A stretch of 64,000 nucleotides of DNA from Tricholoma matsutake (GCA_026075535.2 AP026544.2:4960001-5024000); one strand, 5' to 3'; counted from the first letter of the stretch, positions 11,195 to 22,821 are shown. A program made the numbers and translations. Notes: generated from the letters alone by a model not told the origin.

Positions 11195-11389
11195 TGAGGT
11201 CTTTACACTCCCCCCCCCAATCCGAGTGGACTCTGCTTGGACACTCAGACAGTCCTAGGACTTTGCTCAGACTTTGCTTGGACTTTTTTGGCTGAAAGTC
11301 CTGCCAAACTAGATGTCCAGTCCAAGCTGAGTCCTTGGACTGTCCTAGGACTGTCCAAGTTGCTTATATAATTGACTGAAAAATCAGTG

Positions 11390-11470
11390 GCTACCACAGG
11401 GATTGAACCCTCATAGTCACATGATAAAGTACAATTAAGGCAGTGATATAACTGTTAGACTAAAGTATCA
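11390..11470 (-). other. tRNA-like module, element 2 left end
   Basis: On the minus strand CTTTAGTCTAACAG (11465-11452) is followed by a well-formed B box GGGTTCAATCCC (11410-11399). The T-arm-like GGG/CCC pairing is clear; the rest of the cloverleaf is poor. It faces the left TIR. Confidence 0.5.
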
Positions 11471-11505
11471 TTACAGGTGAATAGTTTTATCTCTCTATGT
11501 ACCGC

Positions 11506-11742
11506 TGTAGCCGTGGCAGTAGTGCCCATAGCAGAGTCCAGTAGCAGAGCATGCCAGAGTCCGGCATTCCCCTTAGTGGTCATGTGACCTCGTAGATAGA
11601 CACGCGCATGTGGTAGACAGGGGATCATCTTTATCTTTGCTTGTCTGCATCCGTTCCGACTCGCGTCTAGTAGTAGACGCGAGCCCTGTCTGAACTGTCT
11701 CGTCTAGTAGTAGATGAGACCCTAAGAGACCGCACGACTCCA
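11506..11742 (+). repeat. 5' LTR of gypsy E
   Basis: It starts TGTAGCCGTGG and ends GCACGACTCCA. It differs from the 3' LTR at a limited number of sites, many of them CpG transitions (CGCG versus CACG). A palindromic CGCGTCTAGTAGTAGACGCG block is present in both LTRs. Confidence 0.85.
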
Positions 11743-11743
11743 T

Positions 11744-11760
11744 CTGGTGACAACTGGGAA
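11744..11760 (+). other. Primer-binding site, gypsy E
   Basis: CTGGTGACAACTGGG begins one base after the 5' LTR, the expected position for tRNA priming. I have not assigned the primer tRNA. Confidence 0.5.
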
Positions 11761-12046
11761 TTTGAACTCGACACACACAGCCGACCACTTTCATTTCCAC
11801 AAGTCGCTCCTTCTCGTCTCATTTATCTCAGGCACCATCCTTTTCAGCTCAACGTTGCCCTCTGATTGCTCGCCCACATTTGTTATTGTCTACATCCGTG
11901 ACACCCAATCGCGTCCCTGCAACATGCACCCATCTATGCACCTCGTGTTGTGCATCCTGCTCCACCTCGTGGTGAGCCTCACATCCACAACACTGGCTAA
12001 ACCTGTACGATGCGACCCTAGAGGCAGATTTCTGCCTGCCACTTCA

Positions 12047-13456
12047 ATGACTGCGCTGAGTGAAGCACCATCCCTAACTACCTTGTACATATTCCCATCG
12101 TTACCCAACCTCGCAACCAGCCCAACTCCCACCTTCGAGTATATACTACCACCTGTACCCCCGTCTACACCTCAGCTCTCTACAACCCCACCCAATGATG
12201 ACGACTTCATGCCCAAGAATGTCAAACCATTCTGGGGCAATGATGAACATCCAGAGGAGAGCCCTCAGGACTTCCTAAAAGTGATGCAACGCTGGGGCCT
12301 CAACAAAACCAACGCCACGGACACACAGAAGCTGGAGAACTTCAGGCTCAACCTGAAATTGAACACCGCAGCAGAACAATGGTTCAACAACCTACCTACC
12401 ACCGACATCAACACCTGGGACCACCTCATCAGTGCATTCAAGAGGAAGTGGCTGAGCAAAGCGCCCACCATGAAGACCGTCGAGGAGAAGCAGGCGGCGC
12501 TAGAGCAAACCATGATTAGCGAAGAAGAGGTGGGGAAATGAGTGGTGACGAACGGAGTAGAAGAACTCGTGCACGTCGTATGGGCTGACAAGATAGAGCG
12601 TCTTGCAGCCACAATCCCAGATGCCAATGGTTTGTTGGTCAACTCCATTCACAGATCAATGCCAAAGGTCCTACAGAAGGTAACGGGATCAGGGCACACC
12701 ACCTGGGCATCATTCTGCAATGCTGTATGCACAGCTACAGTCACCCAGATCACCGAGGCAAAAGAGGAAGAGAAGGAAGCAAGGGAGTTACGAGAGCAGG
12801 TAAGGAAGTTACAGGAACTACGCGAGACATCTGCACGAGACATCACAAACACACTCCAACAGCTCACCCTCAACGCACCACCCCCCGTTCCCCAATTCCC
12901 AATGCTCCGAACACAACCACCCAGCACCCCAAACTATTCCCCCGCACCAACGCTCAATGCGAACAACCAGGCCCCACGCACCACCTACCAAACACCGAAC
13001 CAACCAACATACCAGCAGAACAGAACCCCTGCTGAGCGCATGAACGATGTCATAAGGCTCGCACTCCCCATCCACCCAAACACCCCAGCCGGCTGGCCTT
13101 TGTACAAGGCCCAGATCACGAAGTGGCACACTGAATACGCCGGACAGCAAGTGAGCGAGACACGTCCATACCCACTCTCACCTGGAACCACGCCTGTCAC
13201 GTCAGGAGAGTGCTGGAGGTGTGGCTTGCCAGGACACGTGGGCCCCAGCTGCAACAGCTCCACGCCGGTCCCAAGATCTGAAAGTCGCTGGAGATCCATC
13301 GCTGCATCTATCAAACGCAGCTGCCCACCAAATGTAACAAGAAACATCAACCTCATCAACGAGATCAGTCCATGGACATCAAGGGAAGAGTATGACCAGC
13401 AAGTGATTGCCAACTACTTAGCAAGTCAGGGAAAAGGACCGGGGTCATCAGCATAG
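12047..13456 (+). pseudogene. gag: Gag of gypsy E
   Basis: Structural polyprotein that packages element RNA. One frame is open from an upstream region to 13456, broken only by a TGA at 12539-12541. I take the ATG at 12047 as the likely start. A retrotransposon-gag core occupies about 12200-12530 (NVKPFWGNDEHPEESPQDFL, then LNTAAEQWFNNL). A coiled, Glu/Arg-rich stretch follows at 12760-12850, then a Pro/Thr/Asn-rich linker and a CCHC knuckle, CWRCGLPGHVGPSC, at 13213-13254. Upstream in the same frame, a hydrophobic signal-like segment (11936-12000) precedes the chosen start. Inactive because of the stop. Confidence 0.8.
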
Positions 13457-13506
13457 AACAAGAGGTCCCGCTGACAACCCAAGGAAACAAGCATGATAGC
13501 GGAGGA

Positions 13507-16500
13507 ATGGTCCTTGGGTGTGAGAAGGCATCATCCAAGGACAATGAAATGCCATTGAGCACAAGGTGTACTGTAGAGAAGGAAGACAAACTCTTACTTA
13601 CAGATGCGAATAGTAAACCAGACACCACCATGTACACCGCCCAAGCAGAATCTCATATCGTTGATCTGTATTGCATGGAGAGCAACGACAATGAAACAAG
13701 AACCACACCATTCCAATACATGGTCAAATTACATGGACCACAAGGAGAAATCATGAGGCTAAATAGCACATTCGACGATGGAGCAATGGTGAACGCCGTT
13801 GATCTCTGGACATTCCGAACTGTCAAGCACCGCCTCGAAACACTGGGGAAGTCAAATCGTATCATGCATATGGCAGATGGCAGGCTGGTACCATCTGCTG
13901 GAACATGGACAGGAAGTGTCACAGCAGCAGACATCTCGCATCGAGGTACCTTTGAAGTCTTCGATAGCAATGGGGCTTGGTCAGTGCTGTTTGGGAAACC
14001 CCTCCTGAAGAAGTTCAAAGCGGTGCACAATTATGACCTGGACATCATAAGGATCCCCAAGGATGGCAACTGGGTCATGCTACAGAACCAGCACAAGTCG
14101 GAAGGAAGAACCCAGTCACTGTTTCCAGCGAACAGTAATTCCGGTAATAACCAGGGCATAACTCCAAGGGGGATCTCTGCGCATCCCCCCTGAGAACATG
14201 AGAGTCATCAAGAAACCAGAACTGAGCATCCAGAGGCACAGGACAGGCACATGCACCAGAATCTCGCAACACCACAAACTCAACACCCACTCATGCAGGA
14301 TGGAAACAAGAGACGTACAAAAGTGGAACGTGCCCAGTGGCAAGTAGCCAATGGCTTGCATGAAAGGAGGTCTCGGGCAGAATGCACATCAGCAAAGTGC
14401 AAGAGATTAGGGAAATCACTACAGAAAGATAAACAACTAACTGCCCAGCTTTCATCCTCCACCAAAATACCTCTTACTAATAATATACCCAACAGCCCAG
14501 ACCCCAAACCAAGCGAAGGCAACATATGGAACATCGGCTCAGAAGAACATGACATCAATACCGGCACAGAGCAAAAAATACTTTCTGGGGACTGAGACAA
14601 AGCAGTGTTCACCCGGTCATCAGATCCATTTAAAGTTGAGTGTGTGAACACGGTGCTCTCAGAACTAACTATAGGTGACGATTTAACTGAAAAACAACAT
14701 GTAAGCATTGATAACCTACTCCACGAGTTCGCTGACTGCTTTGCACTATCCATGAGCGAGGTAACGGTAGTAGCAGGAGCCACACAAACTACACATACCC
14801 AACAGCACAACATTTAAAAAGAAGGTAAATCAACGTCCTCTCAGTGGCCCTCAAAAGGAATACTTCAATGGTGTGCTCAACAAAATGCTAGAGGCAGGTA
14901 TAATTGCCCCAATCAGCCACAGTGCGGTCAAGTGTTGTGGTGCAACTACCTTGGCAAAGAAAGCACATGAAGGCATAGGTCTAAACTTAGAAGAACTGCA
15001 ACACCGGGTCAATGATGAATGCATCACCGCCGGAATACCTTCAGCATTCAAAAACCTCCCACCGAGAAATTCTGAATGGCCAGACACGGTACCAGAAGAA
15101 ACACAAACTAAGTGGCGAGTGTGCCAGGACTTTGCCAAACTGAACAAAGTAACACAGGTACCACCTATGCCCCAAGGAGACATACGGGCCAAGCAACAGC
15201 GCCTGAGTGGCACCAATGGGTAAATACATTCGACTTTGCAGCAGGATTCTATGCTTGCGAAATCAGCCCAGAGGACCAACCATATGTATGCTTCTATGTG
15301 GAAGGAAGGGGGTACTTCTGTTACAAGCGCATGCCCTTTGGATTAACAGGTGCGCCCTCTACCTTTGCAGAAATGACAGCTCAAGCACTTGGCGACCTCA
15401 TAGGTATACTTTTTGAACTGTTCGTAGACAATGGTGGAATGGCCAGAGATGATTTTGAAGAAACATTGGCCAACATTTGAACATTGCTAACCAGGGTAAG
15501 AGAAAAAGGGCTCTCCCTATCAGCAGCCAAATCAAAATTCTTCATGACTGAAGCCACCTTTGCGGGAGCAAGAGTGGGACCAATGGGTATAAAACCAGAC
15601 TTGACAAAACTAACAGCCATCGTGGACTGGAAATGGCCCATGGATCTACAGAATCTAGCAGCATTTACAGGACTTACAGGTTATTTTAGATCGCTAATCA
15701 AAGGCTATGCAGCCTTGGCCCAACCCCTCACCGACCTAGCCAGAGGCCTCAACCTTCCAAAGGGAAAGGGTAAAGCAGCATATCGACGCACCATGAAAGG
15801 GCACTTGCTGGCAGGCCTATGGAAGGAAGAACATGAAAAAGCCTTCCTGGGACTGAAAATTGCCTTAACCAATGAACCAGTTTTGAAAGGACCAAAATTT
15901 GATGGAACACCCTTCATTGTTACCATGGATGGTTGCAAATATGGTTTTGCAGGCATGCTGTCACAAAGACATACTACGGTCTCGCCAAATGGAAAGGACA
16001 CCACACATATACATCCAGTCGCATTTGGCAGTAAACGAACATCTGAGACAGAAGAGAAGTACAAACCATACTTACTAGAATTTGCTGCACTGAAGTTCTC
16101 TTTAGACAAATTCTCCGACCTTATATGGGGCTACCCAGTGGAACTAGAAACAGACTGTCAGGCACTCAGAGACCACCTGCTAAATGACAAACTCAACTCC
16201 ACCCATGCTCGTTGGAGGGACGGCATGTTAGCCCACCAAATCATGGACATACAACACCGACCTGGCCACCTAAACCCCATAGCAGATGGTATCAGCAGGA
16301 AATATGTGAACCTACCCAAGGAAGAAAATGATGGTCACACATGGACAGTAAGTGAAGATTGGGAAGCATGAACGGGCATTCAGAACGACATATTCCAAAT
16401 TGAGTCACCACTCATTTATGATGCTCTCAAAACCCGGTTCGCTAATGAAAAAGTATTCCTAAATGTTATAGAGGCACTGGCTGAACTAGATCATGGGAGG

Positions 16501-17844
16501 AGTATTAAGGAACGGAAGAAAGCTAGGCACCAGGCAGAAGGGTACGTAATCCAAGATGGTAAGCTTTGGAGGATTGGTGACACCAAATCTACACAGGTGA
16601 AACCACGAGTAGAATGTGTACCACAATCGGAGGCAGTCACACTAGCATGGGAGGTACACCGGAGCCAAGGACATTTCCACCAAGATAATGTGAAGATCGC
16701 ACTAATGGACAAGATAGCCAGCCCACATCTAGACCAATCCATCACCAAGGCAATCATGGATTGTGGTAAGTGCAAAGGACATGGCCCAAAACACTTACAT
16801 TCACTACTAGAGCCCATAACGCGGCAGCACCCATTTGAACTGCTTGTGGGAGACACACTGTCAATGCCGAAAGGAAAAGGGGGTTTCATGAAAATTGCAT
16901 TATATGCAGATGTCTACTTGCAACATGTTTGGGCAGATAAACTCAAGACGGCTGCAACAGCTGCAACCACATGCAGAACATTCAACAACATTTGTACCAC
17001 ATTCACAGCACCTGAAGCCCTCATGGTTGATGGAGGACCGGAGTTTGACAACAATGCTGTTCGTGAAGCATGCGCCACACATAAGGTTGAGTTGCAGATT
17101 GTCCCAGGATATTCCCTCTGGATCAATGGCCTCATAGAAGGGATGAACGCAAAATTGTTGGGGAGATTGAAGAGGCTATGCTCACCTGATCTAGGGGAAG
17201 ACAAATGCAATGCAAAGGACCTACCAGCTTCATGGCCTGACCACCTTGAGGAAGCCATTGAATCCCTTAATAATTGCATACTGCCAAATCTCAAATTCTC
17301 ACCAAATGAACTTCTTCTAGGCATTGTGATCAACACAAAGCACACTCCAGTGGACCGAGCAGAACAGGAAGTGTCAACTGGTGAAGTGGGGGTCCAGATG
17401 GCATACATGGAACAGCAGCGATTAGATGGGTACGAGCACATACTATCTCATGCCCATAAATGGAAGCTGGCGTTCGACAGGAGACTATTAGCCCAAGCTC
17501 CAAGAGAGGTCATATTCAGAGCAGGACAACTCGTACAGGTATACAGGAGTGACCTGGACTTCACATTTAAGGTAGAAAGGAAGATGGAGCCTAGGTGGTC
17601 AGCACCACGCCGAGTAACAAGTAGGAACCACAATTCTTACAAGTTGGAGACTCTTGAAGGATTACCTATTAGCAACAGGTTCTCCTCCAGGTGACTACGA
17701 AGGTTCATTCCACGTAGCAGCACAGCGCTACACAAAGCACAAGCAGAGATTGAAGAGCTGCAGAGTAAGCAGGAAGCCAAAGAAGACATTGTGCAAGGGG
17801 TAGAAGGAAGACAGGTGATCGACGATGATAGCAATACAGATTGA
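13507..17844 (+). pseudogene. pol: Pol of gypsy E (protease, RT, RNase H, integrase)
   Basis: Domains in order: an aspartic-protease-like region (STFDDGAMVNAVD near 13765-13803, where DDG replaces the usual D[ST]G, and VLFGKPLLKKF); reverse transcriptase (AGIIAPISHSAVKC near 14895, FDFAAGFYACEI, MPFGLTGAPSTFAEM, then FVDNGGMA at 15421-15444); RNase H (TMDGCKYGFAGML to NPIADGISR); integrase with zinc-binding HRSQGHFHQD...CGKCKGH and catalytic D-D-E residues in VGDTLS, MVDGGPEFDN and LIEGMN. The RT site has Asn instead of the second Asp. Stops at 14191, 14593, 15478, 16369 and 17692 are all TGA; frame shifts occur near 14800 and 15200. Not functional. Confidence 0.85.
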
Positions 17845-17996
17845 GAGGATATAGAGCATGGAGTGGAGCAGGAACCATCAACCCTGAGCTGAGTTCAGTA
17901 ATGGCCCTGGCTGCTGACTAACACTGATCACTTTAAGCCTATATATTAGAGGCCCTAGATCGCTTCAACCACCTCGCCCAACCCACACTCAGTCTA

Positions 17997-18320
17997 ATGA
18001 ACGCAAGAGCCTTGAATAACGGATGGTTTTCCAGATATACCCTATTCTTCATTGTCATGGTGTTCCTCAGCCCTTTCATCCTAACATCAAAACAACTACA
18101 ACTGGACCCTGAATACGACGATATCAAACTGGGGGAGTTACCCAGTTTTGTCAACCCAGAGCTAGTTCAAGAACGACTTGCTATCCCAATACCACCTGAC
18201 ATCGACTTCCCACTGGCTGCTCATTTACGGCCTTCACAAGATGCACACCCAGTAACCCTGACCAATCCAAGAGCTGACTACAATGATGGACAAGGTCCCA
18301 GAAGGTACCTGTGGCCCTAA
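17997..18320 (+). CDS. Small putative membrane protein ORF of gypsy E
   Basis: An intact 107-codon ORF from ATG to TAA between pol and the 3' LTR. Residues about 10-30 (WFSRYTLFFIVMVFLSPFIL) form a single strongly hydrophobic segment after a short polar N-terminus, as in a signal anchor. The rest is acidic then proline-rich and ends RRYLWP. It carries no stop codon although gag and pol around it do. I know no family for it. An env-like or accessory role is a guess; chance survival in a short ORF is possible. Confidence 0.45.
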   Translation: MNARALNNGWFSRYTLFFIVMVFLSPFILTSKQLQLDPEYDDIKLGELPSFVNPELVQERLAIPIPPDIDFPLAAHLRPSQDAHPVTLTNPRADYNDGQGPRRYLWP

Positions 18321-18490
18321 ACACCATTTCTACGTTGGGCCTTTAGGGGGAGCGATTGTCATGGACATGCCTCCTGGGGTACATGGGCCAAGGTGAGGGT
18401 AAGGCATTGGTGCCTTGTACATACATAATTCTCTCTTCCTTCCCTGAGTGAGATCGCAATGAGGGTGTTGCTATTGTGTAGGGGGGTACA

Positions 18491-18727
18491 TGTAGCCGTG
18501 GCAGTAGTGCCCATAGCAGAGTCCAGTAGCAGAGCGTGCCAGAGTCCAGCATTCCCCTTAGTGGTCATGTGACCTCGTAGATAGACACACGCATGTGGTA
18601 GACAGGGGATCATCTTTATCTTTGCTTGTCCGCATCCGTTCTGACTCACGTCTAGTAGTAGACGTGAGCCCTGTCCAAACCATCTCGTCTAGTAGTAGAC
18701 GAGACCCTAAGAGACCGCACGACTCCA
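18491..18727 (+). repeat. 3' LTR of gypsy E
   Basis: A 237 bp copy of the 5' LTR. A purine-rich TAGGGGGG tract just upstream (about 18479-18487) fits a polypurine tract. A second, similar tract, TTTAGGGGGAGCGAT, lies about 134 bp further upstream. Confidence 0.8.
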
Positions 18728-18805
18728 CCGCCCTGGCTGTGATGACAAATCAACACAGCCACATCACCGACAATGATGCCAGCTCATCATTGATCATCAC
18801 CAACC

Positions 18806-19469
18806 CACTACTGGGGCTGATGTGTCTTTCCCACAGAAACACAGCCTTAGAAACTTGTTTTAAGACTTCTGATGTGTATATCCTTTGGATATTCTTAATA
18901 TGTATGTAAAAGAAATGTCAGGGAAATATTTTAGATGTATCCAAGCTGTATCTGCAAGGAACATAAAAGGTGTATTCTACAATGTTTCTTTCAGATCCCT
19001 TCTGGAAAGATTTTTTATGTTCCCTTTGTGTAAGTTAAAGAAATACTTTTTATGTAATTATGGCTGTATCTGCAGAAAACATTTAACATGTAATTTTATT
19101 ATGTGTTTCCTAGGGATACATGTGTAACCATGGTAACTCCTTTGTTCTTTGCATGTATCCATAGAAAACACATAATAAAATATATGTCAAGTGTTTTCTG
19201 CAGATACAGCCATAATTACATAAAAAGTGTTTCCTTAACTTACACAAAGGGAACATGAAAAATGTTTCCAGAAGGGATCTGAAAGAAACATTGTAGAATA
19301 CACCTTTTATGTTCCTTGCAGATACAGCTTGGATACATCTAAAATATTTCCCTGACATTTCTTTTACATACATATTAAGAATATCCAAAGGATATACACA
19401 CATCAGAAGTCTTAAAACAAGTTTCTAAGGCTGTGTTTCTGTGGGAAACACAGGTCAGCCCCAGTAGTG
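18806..19469. mobile_element. CACTA-like fold-back MITE
   Basis: This 664 bp sequence is an almost complete palindrome: it starts CACTACTGGGGCTGA and ends with its inverse, and the two ~300 bp arms pair with few mismatches around a centre near 19130. The flanks are ACC at 18803-18805 and 19470-19472, a 3 bp target duplication. CACTA termini and a 3 bp duplication are the marks of the CACTA (EnSpm) superfamily. The mirrored open frames of about 80-97 codons are a by-product of the palindrome and not genes. Confidence 0.8.
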
Positions 19470-19579
19470 ACCCCCACCACCATCAATCACCACTCGATGA
19501 CGCCGCCTCCCTCCCGTGTCCTGCTGCTGCCACTGCCCCCTGAACACCCCACAGCCATGGGTCCCATGCCAGCACACAA

Positions 19580-20104
19580 TGAAAGGGGCCCAAACAATTC
19601 TATCATCATTTGGGCCCCAGGTGAGTTTTTTCTTTTTTCTTTTCTCATGTTTTCTTTAAGCTAACACATATTTCCATTAATTACAGGTTATATCTATACT
19701 GTAGCAGCACAATGACCCCCAAACCACCAGATGAGGAACAACAACGAGACCACAACCCAGCACTCACCCCTGCCAGTGCGAGCAACTGCTTGCATGGGGG
19801 AGAGTGGCTGCTAATGGCAATGATGATGGCAGGAAATGATGAACCACCTGCCCCAGCCCTACAAGCTGCTGCTCGTAGGGTGGACAACGGGTGGAACAAC
19901 AACAATTAGGGGAGATGCCAATGACACCCAGCACCCCCCATAACTGCCACAGGCAACTGCTCGTGGGGTGGATGGGGGGTGTGAGAGTGCAGGTACTGAC
20001 AGGGAGACAAAAAAGGCCCAAGAGATGTCAATGTCTCTTGGGTCCTAGGTAAGTTTTTTTTTCTTTTCTCATTTCATTTTTTCAATGCTAACTAACTTTT
20101 TTAG
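19580..20104 (+). other. Two hairpin-intron cassettes, element 2
   Basis: Cassette one: a GGGGCCCAAACAA.../TTTGGGCCCC hairpin (19586-19618), then GTGAGT at 19621, a GCTAACAC branch-like motif and TTACAG ending at 19686 (66 nt). Cassette two: a GGCCCAAGAGATG.../CTCTTGGGTCC hairpin (20013-20046), then GTAAGT at 20049, GCTAACTAAC and TTTTTTAG ending at 20104 (56 nt). The arrangement matches elements 1, 3 and 4, but between the two cassettes lie GAGCAACTGCTC palindromes. Confidence 0.6.
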
Positions 20105-20935
20105 GTACAAACTACTACTGGCAATGATGACAACGGGGGGACACCACCACCACTGCTGCGAGCCCCTGCTTGCAGGGTGGAAGGTGAGGGTGAAGAGATG
20201 CAGGGGAAGGGAGATGACTACGAGAGTGGGGACATGTAAGGGGACTAGAGGGGTGCCCTGTATGTTTTTCCTATTTTTTATGTTTGTCCGAAATATTTTT
20301 CCCCACCTCATTTCCTTCTATTCTTCATTTTCTATGATTTTTCCGGATTTTATTACTAATTTTCCCTTGCTATCATGTTTGTGTATGTTGACACTTTTAT
20401 ATTTAGAGGCGGAGTACCCCTTCCGACACATACCCCTTGGTATGATGTCATTTGGCGGCCTTGATCCACCTATCTCCGCCTTTTTCTATTTTTAGGTTAT
20501 ATTTGATTTTTGTCGTCTTCACATATACTGGGCATCAGCAAGGGGATCCTTAGAGTTTTCTCTTCGGATTTCCCTTTGCTAGGTGCGCCCCCAATCCCTG
20601 TATTATGTAGCATAATTTTAACTTCAGATTTCCCTTTGCTAGAGGCTTAGGTTGCCCTTATAGGACACCCACAATGACACCTGCCCCACACCTATGAGCA
20701 TCTTGCTCATGGGGTGGTTCGGGGGGGAGAAGAATGGGGACAGGAGAGTGAGACGGCCAGGGGACAACCTGGGGAGAGATTGAACGCTGCCATGAGCAAC
20801 TGCTTGTGGTGGGTGTTTTTAATTTATTTTTATAATTGATAGTTACAGCCCCCTCCCCTCGAGCTTGCAAGGGGAGGGCCTTGTATTCTACTTGTTGTAC
20901 CCCTCGCACAGATACAAGGGCAATTTAATAATCTA
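19776..20935. repeat. GAGCAACTGCTC palindrome array and CCCTCGC hairpins, element 2
   Basis: Short palindromes of the form [AC][AT]GAGCAACTGCT[CT][AG]TGGGGTGGA recur near 19785, 19865, 19947, 20160, 20693 and 20793, usually followed by GGGTGGA. A cluster of CCCCTC.../GAGGGG and CCCTCGC.../AAGGGC hairpins with T-rich tails lies at about 20850-20930, next to the tRNA-like module. The same two repeat types occur in elements 1, 3 and (palindromes only) 4. Confidence 0.55.
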
Positions 20936-21001
20936 TTCATGATATATATAAAATTAGATTTCAGTAATAAATAGATATAATGTATGTAAATTTAAATGAC
21001 T

Positions 21002-21088
21002 ATTTGGCTTAAGTAGTAGAGTGTGCACATTTGGTCATCATGTGATGCTAGTCCAGAAGTCTGTTGGTTCAATTCTTGCTGTGCACAC
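21002..21088 (+). other. tRNA-like module, element 2 right end
   Basis: TTGGCTTAAGTAG (21004-21016) and TGGTTCAATTCTTG (21065-21078) match A-box and B-box form and point toward the right TIR. GTGCACA...TGTGCAC could form part of a stem. Confidence 0.5.
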
Positions 21089-21374
21089 ATCATTTTGTGA
21101 GACTTATAGGAATTTCTCTAAGTCTGGAACTCAGACTTTACTTGGACAGTACTTTAAAGGTGTAAATAAATGCACAATTGATGTTGTCCAAGCAAAGTCC
21201 AAGCAAAGTCTGAGTGCAGTCCTCAGACTTTACTCAGACAACTTGGACAGTCCGAGTGTCTGAGTGTCCGAGCAGAGTCCGAGTGAAGTCTGAGGACAGT
21301 CCGAGTGTCTGAGTGTGTCTGAGCAGAGTCCGCTCGGATTGGGGGGGGGGGGAGTGTAAAGTACTGCTTCCTCC

Positions 21375-21768
21375 CTCAGCATCACAGGTCCCATCATCAT
21401 CGACAGTATCACATGACACATCATCAAGCTCTTCTAAACGAGGACACATGACTGGTGCAATTGCTTTAACTCATATTGGAAACAACTTTGCAGATCTCAA
21501 TGCTGCATTTCAATATGGTATCGACAAGGAGCAGGAGTGACATCAAGCGCAAATGGCAGAATGACAGACATGTGGGCAGGAGTAGGCTGTGTCGCAGGCC
21601 CAGGAGATGGAAAAATACCTCAATGACAATGAGCTCACTGCGCTTATTGAAGTTTTTGAGGAGCATAATGCTGCAAAAACTTATCTTGTGATTAAGACAT
21701 CTGAGCTTCGCAAAGCCTGTATAAAGCGTAAGTTGAATGTGTTAGGTATGACACCATCTTTTGCCTAG
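21375..21768 (+). pseudogene. ORF downstream of KDZ transposase, 3' part
   Basis: It continues in frame the Ser-rich linker interrupted at 11194 (SASQVPSSSTVSHDTSSSS), then a GAIALTHIGNNFADLNAAF helix and, after frame damage, a C-terminal block LNDNELTALIEVFEEHNAAK...LRKACIKRKLN ending at TAG 21766. The final block looks like the short helical tail of regulatory or DNA-binding-type proteins seen near basidiomycete transposons, but I cannot name the family. Stops at about 21538, 21571 and 21592 disable it. Confidence 0.4.
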
Positions 21769-22321
21769 AATATTCCATTGTATGTAAACTTGAATGTATG
21801 AACAATATGACATTTGTACTCTCAAAAAGTAACACTACCGTCAAACTCTCAAACACAGTACAGCTTTTTTTTTTTTGTGTTATTTTCACAACCTCTCAGG
21901 GCTCACCCTATAATGGTCTTTACATGTTAGAGTATCTACTAAAGGCCCCCATTGCCTTGACCTCCCCTCAACTCATGCACCTCAGATGGCATGCCCTAGG
22001 CAATTGCTCCCCCTGAGGCCCATTTCATCAAAATGTTTAGAGTTACAGGGCCTCCTTTCATCTCTTTGTCCCTTCAATCTGTTTGGTTTGCCATTTGTGG
22101 GTGTTAAGTGCCTGGCCAAGTAGTGGCAGGAACAGGGCAGACGGTTTAGACTTGGACATTGACTGTTGCTGTTTCTTCTTTGTGGTGAGTGCATCGGGTG
22201 ACTTTCTGTAGTCCTCTGTGATGCAGGCTGTGAAGTTTTTGGGGGTTTTTTGGGAGTTTGAGTTTGTAGTTTTGGTGTCAAGGTTGTAGATTCTGTGGGT
22301 TTCATGCGAGACAGTTGTTTC

Positions 22322-22466
22322 TTAAGTAACTGAGTATTCACCTTTGGTTGGGTTTAGACATCCTGTTCTGTTTATGAAACTAATAAGAGCTTTTATGCCT
22401 TTTTCTGAGCCCATGAGCACTGTTAGGTCCCTTGAGTCCCTTCTCATCTGTCAGTCTAGCTCATGT
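22322..22466 (-). pseudogene. LINE ORF2 C-terminal tail, beyond element 3
   Basis: Read on the minus strand from 22466, the frame interrupted at 24596 resumes and gives MRRDSRDLTVLMGSEKGIKA followed by LISFINRTGCL before a TAA at 22324-22322. The ...LINRTGRF-like ending after a zinc-finger-like region is the usual C-terminus of Tad/I-type fungal LINEs. One in-frame TGA sits just past the element 3 insertion site. Confidence 0.7.
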
Positions 22467-22741
22467 CGAGCTCTTTACATTGCCCCACGTATTCCTCCAG
22501 GATTCCTCTAGGATTCCTGGTAGTCCCTGCTTCAGCCATTGTCCACCAAATGGTTTATTCCTGGCAGTTTCTCTTCCAGTAGGATTCCTGGTGGATTCCT
22601 GGTATAATCCTGGTAAATTGGGCTCTTTCTGGTACCATTCCAGGAATTCCCCAGGACTTGGACTATGAGGAATCCAGGAGGATGGACCAGGAATCCAGTA
22701 GGATTGAACCAGGAGTCCTTAATACTAAGTAATAAAATAAA

Positions 22742-22821
22742 TGACACAAGGCAGAATTGAACCCTAGGGATTTAGACAACATCATTTCAGCACAGCCAAT
22801 ATAACCACTACACCACATAGA
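22742..22821 (-). other. tRNA-like module, element 3 left end
   Basis: On the minus strand TGGTGTAGTGG (22815-22805), a very good A box, is followed by AGGGTTCAATTCTG (22765-22752), a good B box, 40 bases later. It faces the left TIR. Confidence 0.55.

Larger units (their letters stand above)
11506..18727 (+). mobile_element. Ty3/gypsy retrotransposon E (complete, inactive)
   Basis: Two 237 bp LTRs (11506-11742, 18491-18727) flank gag, pol and a small third ORF. The target duplication is CCGC or ACCGC: ACCGC precedes the left LTR and CCGC follows the right one after a terminal CA, so one base is ambiguous. Comparison with element 3 (CTCTAGGTACC...GCAGCTGTG) supports this site as the junction. 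All in-frame stops I counted in gag and pol are TGA. The insertion is younger than element 2, which it interrupts. Confidence 0.85.
11195..21366. mobile_element. TIR element 2 (same family as element 1), nested
   Basis: It begins TGAGGTCTTTACACTCCCCC and ends with the inverse of CAGTACTTTACACTCCCCC; both ends continue with CAATCCGAG[CT]GGACTCTGC. The flanks carry CTTCCTCC at 11187-11194 and 21367-21374. Taking out gypsy E and the fold-back MITE leaves about 2.3 kb, the size of elements 1 and 3. Removing the whole element joins the split downstream ORF in frame. The order is TIR, GGACTCTGCTTGGAC-type subterminal repeats, tRNA-like (minus), [gypsy E], GCTGTGATGACA zone, [MITE], two hairpin-intron cassettes, palindromes, CCCTCGC hairpins, tRNA-like (plus), subterminal repeats, TIR. 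Confidence 0.85.
2612..21768 (+). mobile_element. KDZ-type DNA transposon, heavily nested (element 0)
   Basis: A terminus of the same kind as the smaller TIR elements (TTTTTACACTGCCCC at about 2616-2630) is followed by a short subterminal array of TGCATGGACTCTGCA-like units, then an outward-facing tRNA-like module, then the KDZ transposase from 3154. The transposase and a downstream ORF together extend to 21768 once the inserted LTR C (3754-8464) and TIR element 2 (11195-21366) are set aside. I find no right terminus: the sequence after 21768 runs into the 3' flank of a Harbinger gene and a LINE, so that end was probably lost. Assigning the terminus to the KDZ gene is inference from proximity and shared motifs. 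Confidence 0.5.

Noticed and set aside
18357..18490. Alternative, longer 3' LTR for gypsy E starting TGTCATGG
   Set aside because: A purine tract precedes it, but the 5' LTR has no matching sequence and the CCGC duplication fits the 237 bp LTR.
18885..19403. Paired ORFs of 80-97 codons on opposite strands
   Set aside because: They mirror each other because the sequence is a palindrome; no codon-level conservation is visible.
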